A stretch of 6,738 nt of DNA from an uncultured Eubacteriales bacterium (GCA_900555065.1 USJY01000076.1:1-6738); one strand, 5' to 3'; shown: positions 1-6,628, numbered from the stretch's first letter. Notes: generated by a model from the sequence alone, not told the origin. Made by a program: numbers and translations.

Positions 1-993
1 TTTCTGCTGCGCGAAATCCCCTTTGGAAGCGACGGCGTATACTCCAACGAAGCGCTGATTAACCGTATCAACGCCGATCTTGCCAACGACCTCGGCAACC
101 TGCTCTCGCGCAGCGTCGCCATGGTCCAGAAATACTTTGGCGGCACGCTGCCGGCTGAACACGCCGCGCAGCCGCTCGACCAGTCGCTCATCGAGCTTGC
201 CCGGCAGACGGCGCAGGCTGTGGAGGAAAACATGGAAAATCTCCTGTTCTCCAACGCCCTGGCCGAAATCTGGAAGCTCGTATCAAGAGCCAATAAGTAT
301 ATTGACGAAACCATGCCCTGGACGCTTGCCAAGGACCCGGAAAACAAGGCGCGCCTTGCCTGCGTACTGTACAATCTGTGCGAATCTCTGCGCATTGCCG
401 GCATTCTGCTCGCACCCTTTATGCCGGACACCGCGCCCCGCATCTTCGCCCAGATCGGCGCTGTGGACGCGGCGATTACCGCCTGGGACGCGAGCAAGAC
501 CTTCGGTATGCTGCCTGCAGACCTCACCGTCGTCCCCGGCTCCGCCCTCTTCCCGCGCATTGACATAAAGGCGGAGCAGGCCCGCGCGGCAGCTGCGCAG
601 GAAAACGCGCAGACCGCGCCTGTGAAGGCGGAGAAAAAGGAGCCTGCGGCGGAACCGGCGCCCGGCGTCATCAACATTGACGACTTTGCCAAGGTCAATC
701 TTGTAGTTGCGAAAATCCTCGAGTGCGAGCCCGTACCCAAGAGCGACAAGCTTCTGCGCCTGATGGTGGACTGCGGCGCAGACGCGCCGAGGCAGGTTGT
801 CTCCGGGATTGCGGCGTGGTACTCCCCTGCTGACCTGATCGGACGCAGCGTCGTCCTTGTGGAAAACCTCAAGCCGGTCAAGTTACGCGGCGTGGAAAGC
901 AATGGTATGATCCTCGCTGCGGATGCGGCGGCAGACGACGTACGCGTTCTCTTTGTAGACGGGACGATCCCGCCGGGATCCAAGGTTAGATAA
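1..993 (+). CDS. metG: Methionyl-tRNA synthetase, 3' part (C-terminal ~330 residues)
   Basis: Charges tRNA-Met with methionine in the cytosol. The frame is open from the first base, so the start and catalytic Rossmann domain lie outside the window. The opening residues (FLLREIPFGSDGVYS) are those that normally follow the KMSKS loop. Next comes the helical anticodon-binding domain (fragment residues ~20-185), with the conserved N-x-Y-I then P-W signature at fragment residues 98-107 and a hydrophobic helix ending LLAPFMPDTAPRI. An Ala/Glu/Lys-rich linker (~188-220) leads to a C-terminal OB-fold tRNA-binding domain (about 222-330; INIDDFAKVNLVVAKILECE, then SGIA and LKPVKLRGVESNGMIL). That appended domain is known in many bacterial MetG proteins, where it helps dimerisation and tRNA binding. 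The stop is 21 bases before tatD, consistent with one operon. Identification is confident; only the missing 5' end is a limit. Confidence 0.96.
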   Translation, partial: FLLREIPFGSDGVYSNEALINRINADLANDLGNLLSRSVAMVQKYFGGTLPAEHAAQPLDQSLIELARQTAQAVEENMENLLFSNALAEIWKLVSRANKYIDETMPWTLAKDPENKARLACVLYNLCESLRIAGILLAPFMPDTAPRIFAQIGAVDAAITAWDASKTFGMLPADLTVVPGSALFPRIDIKAEQARAAAAQENAQTAPVKAEKKEPAAEPAPGVINIDDFAKVNLVVAKILECEPVPKSDKLLRLMVDCGADAPRQVVSGIAAWYSPADLIGRSVVLVENLKPVKLRGVESNGMILAADAAADDVRVLFVDGTIPPGSKVR

Positions 994-1014
994 CGCGTTT
1001 AGGGAGGCGGAACA

Positions 1015-1776
1015 ATGTATTTTGATACCCATGCGCATATTGACGATAAGAAATTTGACGAAACCCGATACAGCGTAATCAAAAGCGCCATGCGGGGTGA
1101 ACTTTCCTGTCTTGTCAACATCGGATCCGACATAACCTCCTCCGAAAACTCCGTGCAGCTTGCAGAGAATTACGATTTTATCTACGCGGCGGTCGGTATT
1201 CATCCGCACGATTCCCAGAACGTAAGTTATGAGAGCTTTGAACGGCTGGAACAGCTTGCGGCACATCCGAAAGTGGTCGCCATTGGCGAGATTGGATTCG
1301 ACTATCACTACGATTTTTCGGACAAGGCCAGCCAGTCCCACGCGTTTAACCACCAGATGGAGCTTGCAAAAAAGCTGGCGCTTCCCGTTGTCATTCACAA
1401 CCGGGAAGCGCACAAGGACACGCTGGACGTACTGCGCCACTATCCAGGCGTAACAGGCATCGTACACTCCTATTCCGGCAGCATTGAAACGGCGCGTATC
1501 CTGCTCGATATGGGATATTACCTCTCGTTTAACGGCATTATCACATTTAAAAATGCGCACCGCACGCGCGAGGTGTTGCAATACCTGCCGCACGACCGGG
1601 TGCTGATTGAAACGGACTGCCCATATCTTTCGCCCGAACCCTACCGCGGACAGCTCAACACGCCGAACATGATTAAATACGTTGCGCAGGCTGTGGCGGA
1701 GATTTGGGATATGCCTGTGGAAGAAGTGGCGCGCATTACCATGGAAAACGGAAAACGCATCTATCATATCTCTTAA
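1015..1776 (+). CDS. tatD: TatD-family metal-dependent hydrolase / deoxyribonuclease
   Basis: A 253-residue protein of normal TatD length. The family forms a TIM barrel with a two-metal centre; characterised members are 3'-5' DNA/RNA exonucleases linked to DNA repair and nucleic-acid turnover. All expected ligands are visible: H6-x-H8 in DTHAHID, E92 in IGEIGFDYH, H128 in VVIHNRE, H151 in VHSYSGS and D201 in ETDCPYLSPEPYRG. The start is fixed by AGGGAGG at 1001-1007, seven bases upstream, and by the N-terminal alignment MYFDTHAHID. It sits 21 bases after metG and 18 bases before the radical SAM gene, with no terminator between, so co-transcription is likely. A metG-tatD order is common in Firmicutes. 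The physiological substrate cannot be told from sequence. The name follows the family and does not imply a role in Tat export. Confidence 0.95.
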   Translation: MYFDTHAHIDDKKFDETRYSVIKSAMRGELSCLVNIGSDITSSENSVQLAENYDFIYAAVGIHPHDSQNVSYESFERLEQLAAHPKVVAIGEIGFDYHYDFSDKASQSHAFNHQMELAKKLALPVVIHNREAHKDTLDVLRHYPGVTGIVHSYSGSIETARILLDMGYYLSFNGIITFKNAHRTREVLQYLPHDRVLIETDCPYLSPEPYRGQLNTPNMIKYVAQAVAEIWDMPVEEVARITMENGKRIYHIS

Positions 1777-1794
1777 ATTGGGGGGAAACGCGCA

Positions 1795-2403
1795 ATGATG
1801 ACGCTTACATACAGGATTGGAGATTCCCTTTATATCAACTTAACGAACCAATGCACCAACGCCTGTTCCTTCTGCATTCGCCTCGGCGGCGATTCGGTCG
1901 GCGGCAGCGACAGCCTCTGGCTGGAACGCGAGCCGGAAAAGGAAGAAGTGCTAAAGGATATCTTCCGTCACGACCTGTCCGAGCTCAAAGAGCTTGTTTT
2001 CTGCGGCTATGGAGAGCCTATGATGCGGCTGGACGACCTTGTGTGGATTGCCGCGCAGGTTAAACACAGCGCGCCGCAACTACCTATCCGGATCAACACC
2101 AACGGCCAGGCGGAGCTTTTCTATGGTCCTGACGCTGCCGCACGGCTGCAAGGCGTGGTCGATGTGGTGTCGATCAGCCTCAACGCGCCCAACGCGCGGC
2201 AGTACGATGAAATGTGTCACAGCGTTTACGGCGAACAGGCGTTTCCCGCCCTGCTTCGGTTCGCACAAAAGTGTAAGGACTATATTCCCACGGTAATCCT
2301 GAGCGTGGTGGATGTAATGGATGGGGACGATATTGAAAAATGCCGTGAAATTGCCAAGGAAATTGGTGTTACGTTACGGGTTCGGGAAATGATTGAATCC
2401 TGA
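1795..2403 (+). CDS. Small TatD-linked radical SAM protein
   Basis: A 202-residue protein with the radical SAM signature C20-x3-C24-x2-C27 (CTNACSFC), which would bind a [4Fe-4S] cluster and S-adenosylmethionine. Further core motifs follow: GYGEP at 71-75 (the SAM-contacting GGE-like strand), RINTNGQ near 99-105 and VDVVSISLNAP near 122-132. It ends with a barrel strand and has no auxiliary-cluster (SPASM-type) C-terminal domain, so it is close to the minimal size for the fold. It matches what is known of a TatD-associated radical SAM family defined mainly by lying beside tatD; its substrate is, to my knowledge, not established. It starts 18 bases after tatD behind a G-rich ribosome site (GGGGGGAA, 1780-1787). 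Two consecutive ATG codons (1795, 1798) are possible starts; the first is used. The downstream terminator makes it the last gene of the operon. Confidence 0.9.
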   Translation: MMTLTYRIGDSLYINLTNQCTNACSFCIRLGGDSVGGSDSLWLEREPEKEEVLKDIFRHDLSELKELVFCGYGEPMMRLDDLVWIAAQVKHSAPQLPIRINTNGQAELFYGPDAAARLQGVVDVVSISLNAPNARQYDEMCHSVYGEQAFPALLRFAQKCKDYIPTVILSVVDVMDGDDIEKCREIAKEIGVTLRVREMIES

Positions 2404-2407
2404 CCAG

Positions 2408-2435
2408 AGGGGGATGCGGTGCATCCCCCTTTTTT
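2408..2435 (+). terminator. Intrinsic terminator of the metG-tatD-radical SAM operon
   Basis: A perfect 10-bp stem, AGGGGGATGC (2408-2417) with GCATCCCCCT (2421-2430), closes a 3-base loop GGT and is followed by a run of T (2431-2435). It starts four bases after the radical SAM stop codon. This is a textbook Rho-independent terminator and ends the left-hand operon. Confidence 0.93.
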
Positions 2436-2441
2436 ATATAT

Positions 2442-2659
2442 AAAGCAGAGAGAACGACTGCGCTGTATCCACACTACCGTGCCTATCCCGCAGTGAACAG
2501 ATTTTCGGTCCCGCCTATATCAGAGAAGACTGCATCGCAGCGCTTGCAGAAGCGTCCCGGCTTCCCTATAATGAAGTGGTTTTAGGCAAGCGCCAAGCCC
2601 CGTCCGATCAATATTTTTTTCAGATGTCGGCATTGCAGGCAATTGACTTACCATCCTGA
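2442..2659 (+). pseudogene. Possible 3' remnant of an unidentified broken gene
   Basis: There is no start codon with a ribosome site here, yet one frame reads protein-like sequence from 2507 to a stop at 2657-2659. It contains GPAYIREDCIAALAEASR, then LPYNEVVLGKR, then APSDQYFFQMSALQAIDLPS. Just upstream, a different frame (2442-2504) reads similarly protein-like residues ending LYPHYRAYPAVNRF. The two join smoothly if one T is restored in the TTTT run at 2502-2505. This suggests the C-terminal end of a gene that lost its 5' part and suffered a one-base deletion, lying between the terminator and the next promoter. I do not recognise the family, and the -35 box of the next gene overlaps the end of this frame. 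A chance open frame of this length is possible, hence the low confidence. Confidence 0.35.
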
Positions 2660-2671
2660 GAATGCTATGAT
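2643..2671 (+). promoter_or_regulatory. Sigma-A-type promoter with extended -10 for the aldo/keto reductase
   Basis: The -35 box is TTGACT (2643-2648, 5/6 to consensus). The spacer is exactly 17 bases. The -10 box is TATGAT (2666-2671, 5/6), preceded by TGC (2663-2665), which makes it an extended -10. Transcription should begin near 2678, about 27 bases before the chosen ATG at 2705. Nothing operator-like is evident beside it, so expression may be mostly constitutive. Confidence 0.82.
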
Positions 2672-2692
2672 ATATGCACAATGTTACCATAC

Positions 2693-2698
2693 GGAGGG
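2693..2698 (+). promoter_or_regulatory. Ribosome binding site that decides the start of the first aldo/keto reductase
   Basis: GGAGGG at 2693-2698 lies six bases before the ATG at 2705. Two earlier in-frame ATGs exist. The one at 2681 would fall about three bases after the predicted transcription start and has no ribosome site. The one at 2699 directly abuts the GGAGGG. The ATG at 2705 is therefore preferred. Confidence 0.85.
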
Positions 2699-2704
2699 AT
2701 GTGT

Positions 2705-3673
2705 ATGAAACACCAGGTTATACCGAATACGGATCTGAACGTATCTTCTTATTGCTACGGCGTCATGTTCTTTGGCACACGCGCCAAAGGCGACGACGCG
2801 TACCGGCTCTATGAGCAGTTTGTGGAGGCGGGCGGCAATTTGTTCGACACAGCACACGGCTATGCATGTTGGATGCCTGATGGCGACGGCGCCAGCGAGC
2901 GCACTCTGGGCGACTGTCTGCAAAAGTTCGGCAACCGCAAGGACATGGTTATTTCAACAAAGGGCGCGCTGATTCAGACACTGCCGTTCTATCCCCGGCC
3001 GGACGACACGATGACGGCCGAGGTGATCGGCTCGGATATATCCGAGTCGCTGGAACGGCTGCGCATCGATTACATAGACCTGTACACGCTGCATCGGGAC
3101 GATACGCGTCACACCGTTGGTGAAATCATCGAAATCCTGAACGCCGAAATCCGGCGCGGCAGGATCCGCTATCTGGGCGCGAGCAACTGGACGCCCGCCC
3201 GGATTGCGGAGGCTAACGCCTATGCGCAAGAGCATAATCTGCAGGGATTTGTGACTTCGTCGCCGCAGTGGAACCTTTGCGTCGCCAATCATCAGCCGTA
3301 TAACTGGGACGGCACCAAGGACGATACCTGTCGTGTCACGACAGACGAGGACGTTGCATGGCACAGGAAAACCGGGTTCCCAATGATGCCCTGGACGCCC
3401 AGCGCATACGGTTATCTGAACGGGCTGGAAACGAATAACGCCATGTCGTTTGACAACCCGACCAGCCGCAGGCGCAGGGATCGGGCGCGCGAACTGGCTA
3501 AGAAAAAAGGCTGCACGCCCTTGCAGATTGGCCTTGCCTATCTGCGCTCCTATGAATTCCCCGTCTTCCCCATTCTCGGCACAATGAACCCGGAACATCT
3601 TGCAGAAAGCCTCGGTGCGGACGCCATTGAGCTGACTGCGGAGGAACGAGACTGGTTGGTCGCAGCGGAATAG
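2705..3673 (+). CDS. Aldo/keto reductase (YajO-like clade), 322 residues
   Basis: A soluble NAD(P)H-dependent oxidoreductase of the aldo/keto reductase TIM-barrel superfamily, which reduces aldehydes or ketones, often of sugars. The full catalytic tetrad is present: D48 and Y53 in NLFDTAHGY, K86 in VISTKGA and H130 in LYTLHRDD. The GASNWTPARIAEANAYA and SSPQWNL segments are typical later barrel strands. The cofactor-binding end is near PVFPILGTMNPEHLAESL (about 286-303). Length is normal. The gene is monocistronic, with its own extended -10 promoter and its own terminator. The next gene lies on the opposite strand, so its job cannot be read from an operon. It differs clearly from the second aldo/keto reductase in the window: it has a longer WMPDGDGASERTL insertion and a shorter C-terminus. 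The substrate is unknown, and cofactor preference cannot be judged. Confidence 0.92.
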   Translation: MKHQVIPNTDLNVSSYCYGVMFFGTRAKGDDAYRLYEQFVEAGGNLFDTAHGYACWMPDGDGASERTLGDCLQKFGNRKDMVISTKGALIQTLPFYPRPDDTMTAEVIGSDISESLERLRIDYIDLYTLHRDDTRHTVGEIIEILNAEIRRGRIRYLGASNWTPARIAEANAYAQEHNLQGFVTSSPQWNLCVANHQPYNWDGTKDDTCRVTTDEDVAWHRKTGFPMMPWTPSAYGYLNGLETNNAMSFDNPTSRRRRDRARELAKKKGCTPLQIGLAYLRSYEFPVFPILGTMNPEHLAESLGADAIELTAEERDWLVAAE

Positions 3674-3747
3674 CGGGTGACGCGGACGGCACGAAAGCAG
3701 CTGATCCGAGAGATAATGCGCGGCGGTTGCCGCTTTCGAAACAACAG

Positions 3748-3787
3748 AACAGTAACCGGAAGAAGTTCTTCCGGTTACTGTTTTTTT
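3748..3787 (+). terminator. Intrinsic terminator after the first aldo/keto reductase
   Basis: The left arm AACAGTAACCGGAAGAA (3748-3764) is fully complementary to 3766-3782 around a single central G, giving roughly 16 bp of stem with a 3-base loop. A run of seven T (3781-3787) follows. It stands 75 bases after the stop codon at 3671-3673. Read on the minus strand, the hairpin is followed by a looser T-rich stretch, so it might also stop transcripts coming from the permease gene. Confidence 0.92.
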
Positions 3788-3965
3788 CAGGATTCTAAAC
3801 GGGATACATTTTTTACATGGATGATCCGTCTGTTATCTGTGTTGAAAATATTCGTTCGATACATTTGGCCAGGCAAAGAAACATGTTTGCTTCATACCGG
3901 CCCCGCCCATCCCTTTCACAGCCTCTCTTCTTCTACCAAAACTATTTTCCAATGGCAGCATGGAT

Positions 3966-4865
3966 TTATACGATCAGGTTGACAACCAGTCCCGTAATGA
4001 GTGAGAACACTATTACATAGGCCAAATACAGCAAAAAGCGACGGATCCCCAACACAATTTTCAGCGCGCCGAGATTGGTGATTTTTGTAGCGGGCCCGGT
4101 CAGCATGAATGAGGCGGCACCGCCCACACTCATGCCATCCCAAAGCCATTGCTGCAGCAAAGGAATGGTACCGCCGCCGCAGGCATATAGAGGCACGCCA
4201 ATGGTGGCCGACATTAGAACGCCCAGCGCCTCATTTCCACTGAAGAGGGCCGCCATGGCTTCCGCCGGAATATACCGCTGAAACAGGGCGGAAAGCAGGA
4301 CGCCAATCAGGAAATAAAGCCCGGTAGCTTTTACGTTGCGCCAGAGATTTTTCAGATAGCGCAGCAGAAGATTGGGATCCGTGTCCCGGTTTTCAGGTTC
4401 ATCGAACCCAGTAAAGTTAAAAAATTGCTTGTCCCTGTAAAAAAAGCGGATCAGCAGTCCGGCAGTTATGCCGCACAACAAGCAGGATACAATGCGTACA
4501 GTCAAAACGGTCCCACCAAGCGCCGCGCTGTAAATGATGAGCTGGGGATTGAGGAGTATTGACGACATCATAAATGCAGCCAGCCAATCGTCCTTGATCC
4601 CCCCGCGAGAAAACGAAGCGGCGATCGGAATCGTCCCATACATACACAACGGAGAAGCAATTCCCAAGGCGCTGGCTGCCACAACGCCCAGAACTCCCAG
4701 CCGTTTCCCCTGCAAAGAACGGAAAGCGCGGTGGATATGGTCTTTGGCAAAGACGGAAACTGCCGAGCCGAGTACCATGCCCAGAACCCACCAGCCAAAT
4801 ATCTGCTCAAATTGAACGGTGAAATAGTACCAGATATAATTAAACTCCCGATGCAGTATATCCAT
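3966..4865 (-). CDS. ArsP/DUF318 (YraQ-like) family membrane permease
   Basis: A 299-residue polytopic inner-membrane protein with about eight hydrophobic segments, near residues 22-40, 57-72, 95-118, 122-142, 180-198, 213-230, 247-262 and 277-298. It has the internally duplicated signature of the permease family PF03773: P72-L-C74-M-Y-G77-T-I-P80 in the first half and GVPLYACGGGTIP (223-235) in the second, plus SSILLNPQL and GPATKITNLGAL. Some relatives (ArsP) export trivalent organoarsenicals, but many YraQ-type members have no known substrate, so arsenic transport is only one possibility. A charged cytoplasmic loop (about 144-178) separates the halves. The start at 4865 is supported by AAGGAG nine bases upstream (4875-4880). 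The leader holds two adjacent inverted repeats, which suggests repressor control, but no ArsR-like regulator gene is in the window. No clear terminator of its own follows. Confidence 0.88.
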   Translation of the reverse strand: MDILHREFNYIWYYFTVQFEQIFGWWVLGMVLGSAVSVFAKDHIHRAFRSLQGKRLGVLGVVAASALGIASPLCMYGTIPIAASFSRGGIKDDWLAAFMMSSILLNPQLIIYSAALGGTVLTVRIVSCLLCGITAGLLIRFFYRDKQFFNFTGFDEPENRDTDPNLLLRYLKNLWRNVKATGLYFLIGVLLSALFQRYIPAEAMAALFSGNEALGVLMSATIGVPLYACGGGTIPLLQQWLWDGMSVGGAASFMLTGPATKITNLGALKIVLGIRRFLLYLAYVIVFSLITGLVVNLIV

Positions 4866-4880
4866 TGCGCTTGACTCCTT

Positions 4881-4914
4881 GTCAAATCAAAAATTGACCT
4901 GACTTCTGTCGGGT
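4881..4914 (-). promoter_or_regulatory. Two adjacent 18-bp inverted repeats, candidate operator of the permease
   Basis: Given on the plus strand. Repeat A (4881-4898) is GTCAAAT-CAAA-AATTGAC. Repeat B (4897-4914) is ACCTGAC-TTCT-GTCGGGT. Both have a 7-4-7 layout with six of seven positions complementary, and they overlap by two bases, with centres 16 bases apart. B spans the predicted transcription start; A lies in the leader directly against the AAGGAG ribosome site. The position is ideal for a dimeric repressor. Repeat A loosely resembles ArsR/SmtB-type sites in form. As RNA they could also make short hairpins before the ribosome site. Confidence 0.45.
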
Positions 4915-4916
4915 AC

Positions 4917-4922
4917 ATTATA
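4917..4922 (-). promoter_or_regulatory. -10 box of the permease promoter
   Basis: On the minus strand this reads TATAAT, a perfect -10 consensus, 51 bases before the ATG. It predicts a transcript start near 4910. No good -35 hexamer stands 16-18 bases upstream and there is no TGn extension, so the promoter might need an activator or be intrinsically weak. Confidence 0.5.
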
Positions 4923-4955
4923 AAATCCGTCTTTTTATCATAATCAGGCAGTTCT

Positions 4956-4985
4956 ATTGTCGCAGACATTTGCGTCTGCAACAAT
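4956..4985. repeat. Inverted repeat upstream of the permease promoter
   Basis: The arms are ATTGT-c-GCAGAC (4956-4967) and GTCTGC-a-ACAAT (4974-4985), complementary except for the single c/a position, around a 6-base centre ATTTGC. Its centre (about 4970) is near -60 relative to the predicted permease start, a spacing typical of activator sites. Neither side has a T run, so it is unlikely to be an intrinsic terminator of the upstream reductase. Confidence 0.5.
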
Positions 4986-5225
4986 GCCGCACCATGTCAA
5001 TACGCGGCAAGCCGCCGCCCGACGCATCTTTTCCAAGACGATAAATGGAGCGAACGCCCAGTGTCCAGTATCGCGGCAACGCATACCTGCATGCAACCAA
5101 CTCCAGTTCGCCCGGCACAATTACAATGACCGACATACCCGGCCTGTTTTCGGCAGGACAACCTATCATACTGCCGGTTAAATCGTTTTGCTGACTCTGA
5201 ATCGTTCCGCAATCATTGATTCACT
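4986..5225. other. Undeciphered intergenic DNA between reductase and permease
   Basis: This is part of a 360-base gap between the two minus-strand genes; the permease-proximal 120 bases hold the promoter and inverted repeats described separately. The remaining GC-rich stretch has short open frames on both strands (60-75 residues). None has a convincing ribosome site, and they overlap one another in three frames, so no gene is called. A loose CGGCAG/CTGCCG pair follows the reductase stop but lacks a T run. I see no clear terminator, RNA gene or repeat here. It may be decayed coding DNA. Confidence 0.4.
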
Positions 5226-6269
5226 CTATTCTTCCAGCTTCTGGCTGCCTGTGGACCACACATGCCGCAGCTTTGCCGCCGCCGGGGTATTCTGCGCCAT
5301 AACGCCTGCCAATTTATGTGGAACATACGGTTCTTCCAGATAGGCGATCTCTTCCGGAGTCAAAACCAGTTCCATTGCCTTTACCGCGCCTTCGATGTGG
5401 CGCGGCTTTGTAGTGCCTACCACCGGCGCGTTCACCTTTGTGAAAAGCCATGCAAGGGAAATTTCCGTCATAGACACGCCCCGCACATCCGCCAATTCCG
5501 CCACACGCCGGATGATTGCATTGTCCTGCTCTGCCGTGGCGTCATATTTAAATTTTGCATAACTGTCCTCCACCAGCCGTTTGGAGGTTTCCCCCGGACG
5601 CTTTGAAAGCCGGCCGCCTGCTAAAGCACTGTAGGGCGTCATGGCGATATTGTCTTCAGCGCAGAGCTTCATCATCTCCCGTTCCTCTTCCCGGAAGATC
5701 AGATTATAGTGGCCCTGGATAGAAATGAACTTCGCAAAATTTTCTTTTTCGGCAAGCGCATTGGCCTTGGCCAACTGATAGGCAAAGCAGTTGGATATGC
5801 CAATATACCGAACTTTACCCGCTTTTATCATCCGATTGAGCCCGTCCATGATGTCATAGAGCGGCGTTTCATAGTCCCACATGTGGTAAATATACAGATC
5901 CACGTAATCAAGGCGCAGATTCTTCAGGCTGGTATTGATCATCTGTTCAATGTGCCGCTGCCCAGAAATACCAGCGGTGATCTCTTCCTGGGTGCGGGGC
6001 AGGAATTTTGTGGCGACAACCACATCCTCACGTTTGGCAAAATCTCGAATTGCTCGACCTAAATACTGTTCGCTGGTACCGCTCTGATAGCCTATGGCCG
6101 TATCAAAGAAATTGACGCCCAGCGCAAGCCCCCGCCGTATTATTTCACGCGTGTGCTCCTCATCCAGCGTCCAGCTGTGTTGTCCGTTCTGCGCGTCGCC
6201 AAAGCCCATGCATCCCATACAGATACGGGATACCGTTAATTCTGAGTTGCCCAATTTGATGTATTGCAT
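5226..6269 (-). CDS. Aldo/keto reductase (second, distinct member), 347 residues
   Basis: A cytosolic aldo/keto reductase with the intact tetrad: D56 and Y61 in NFFDTAIGY, K88 in VVATKFLP and H129 in LYIYHMWDYETP. IRYIGIS-type strand 6 is present as VRYIGISNCFAYQLAKANA (about 153-171), and the cofactor end lies near VVGTTKPRHIEGA (about 283-295). The family reduces carbonyls with NAD(P)H; this substrate is unknown. The C-terminus runs about 40 residues beyond the usual LTPEEIAYLEEPY helix and includes GVMAQNTPAAAKLRHVWSTG, a tail I associate with a clade common in gut Firmicutes and Bacteroides. The start at 6269 is supported by TAGGAGG, eight bases upstream (GGAGG at 6278-6282). It lies upstream of the permease on the same strand, but with a 360-base gap and a separate -10 box between them. 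One transcript is therefore possible but not shown. Confidence 0.92.
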   Translation of the reverse strand: MQYIKLGNSELTVSRICMGCMGFGDAQNGQHSWTLDEEHTREIIRRGLALGVNFFDTAIGYQSGTSEQYLGRAIRDFAKREDVVVATKFLPRTQEEITAGISGQRHIEQMINTSLKNLRLDYVDLYIYHMWDYETPLYDIMDGLNRMIKAGKVRYIGISNCFAYQLAKANALAEKENFAKFISIQGHYNLIFREEEREMMKLCAEDNIAMTPYSALAGGRLSKRPGETSKRLVEDSYAKFKYDATAEQDNAIIRRVAELADVRGVSMTEISLAWLFTKVNAPVVGTTKPRHIEGAVKAMELVLTPEEIAYLEEPYVPHKLAGVMAQNTPAAAKLRHVWSTGSQKLEE

Positions 6270-6418
6270 TCTGTTTGCCTCCTATTTCCGGTACAGGGGA
6301 AACCTTGCAAGCGGCAGATTCCGGGCCCACGCCGGCGGCCTCCCTGCTCGGAAATTTTTCTGAGATTTGGGAATGCCTGAACCGGAACAGCAAGGCTCCA
6401 CGGCCGGTCGATCCCGGT

Positions 6419-6427
6419 CCCCCCCCC
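6419..6427. repeat. C9 homopolymer tract
   Basis: Nine consecutive C on the plus strand (G9 on the minus strand), about 150 bases upstream of the second reductase start. Tracts of this kind slip during replication and are also error-prone in sequencing. It would lie in the reductase leader if the candidate promoter at 6478-6507 is real. Confidence 0.9.
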
Positions 6428-6477
6428 TGGTTACTGCCTGCATTTTTCGCAGATGAAGCCGCGTAAAAAGAAGGACT

Positions 6478-6507
6478 CTCATACGGTGAAAAAGCCAGGA
6501 AATTCAA
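6478..6507 (-). promoter_or_regulatory. Weak candidate promoter for the second aldo/keto reductase
   Basis: On the minus strand TTGAAT (6502-6507, 4/6) and TATGAG (6478-6483, 4/6) are separated by 18 bases. If used, the leader would be about 200 bases. No better pair was seen closer to the gene, but the match is weak. Confidence 0.25.
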
Positions 6508-6628
6508 GATAAAAAGCTTTGCCTGTTGTTTGTTGCCTTCATGCACAAAAGAATATGCGCCGGCCGGCACAACGCCGGAGTGCAGACGCGCAACCAGCAC
6601 AGGGGGATTTTTCCCCTTCTTCCGTCAC

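Noticed and set aside
883..1767. A 294-residue open frame on the minus strand opposite tatD
   Set aside because: It lies entirely antisense to a gene with all TatD metal ligands. Its translation is His/Arg/Val-rich with no recognisable domain, as expected of a frame mirrored from codon bias.
2954..3598. A 214-residue minus-strand open frame inside the first aldo/keto reductase
   Set aside because: It is antisense to a clearly conserved enzyme, has no ribosome site or family features, and is explained by the GC-skewed third positions of the real gene.
3879..3888. AAACATGTTT palindrome downstream of the permease
   Set aside because: Only 10 bp, no T run for a terminator on either strand, and not near a promoter; probably chance in AT-rich DNA.
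3677..3982. A 101-residue plus-strand open frame after the first reductase
   Set aside because: It reads straight through the reductase's terminator hairpin and T run, has no ribosome site, and enters the end of the opposite-strand permease.
4954..5212. Three overlapping 70-75-residue frames in the gap between permease and second reductase
   Set aside because: They overlap on both strands, lack convincing ribosome sites, and resemble no family. The region is described as undeciphered DNA instead.
6160..6600. A 146-residue minus-strand open frame overlapping the start of the second reductase
   Set aside because: It overlaps the reductase's ribosome site and first ~110 bases in another frame, contains the G9 run, and its translation is low-complexity without a recognisable domain.
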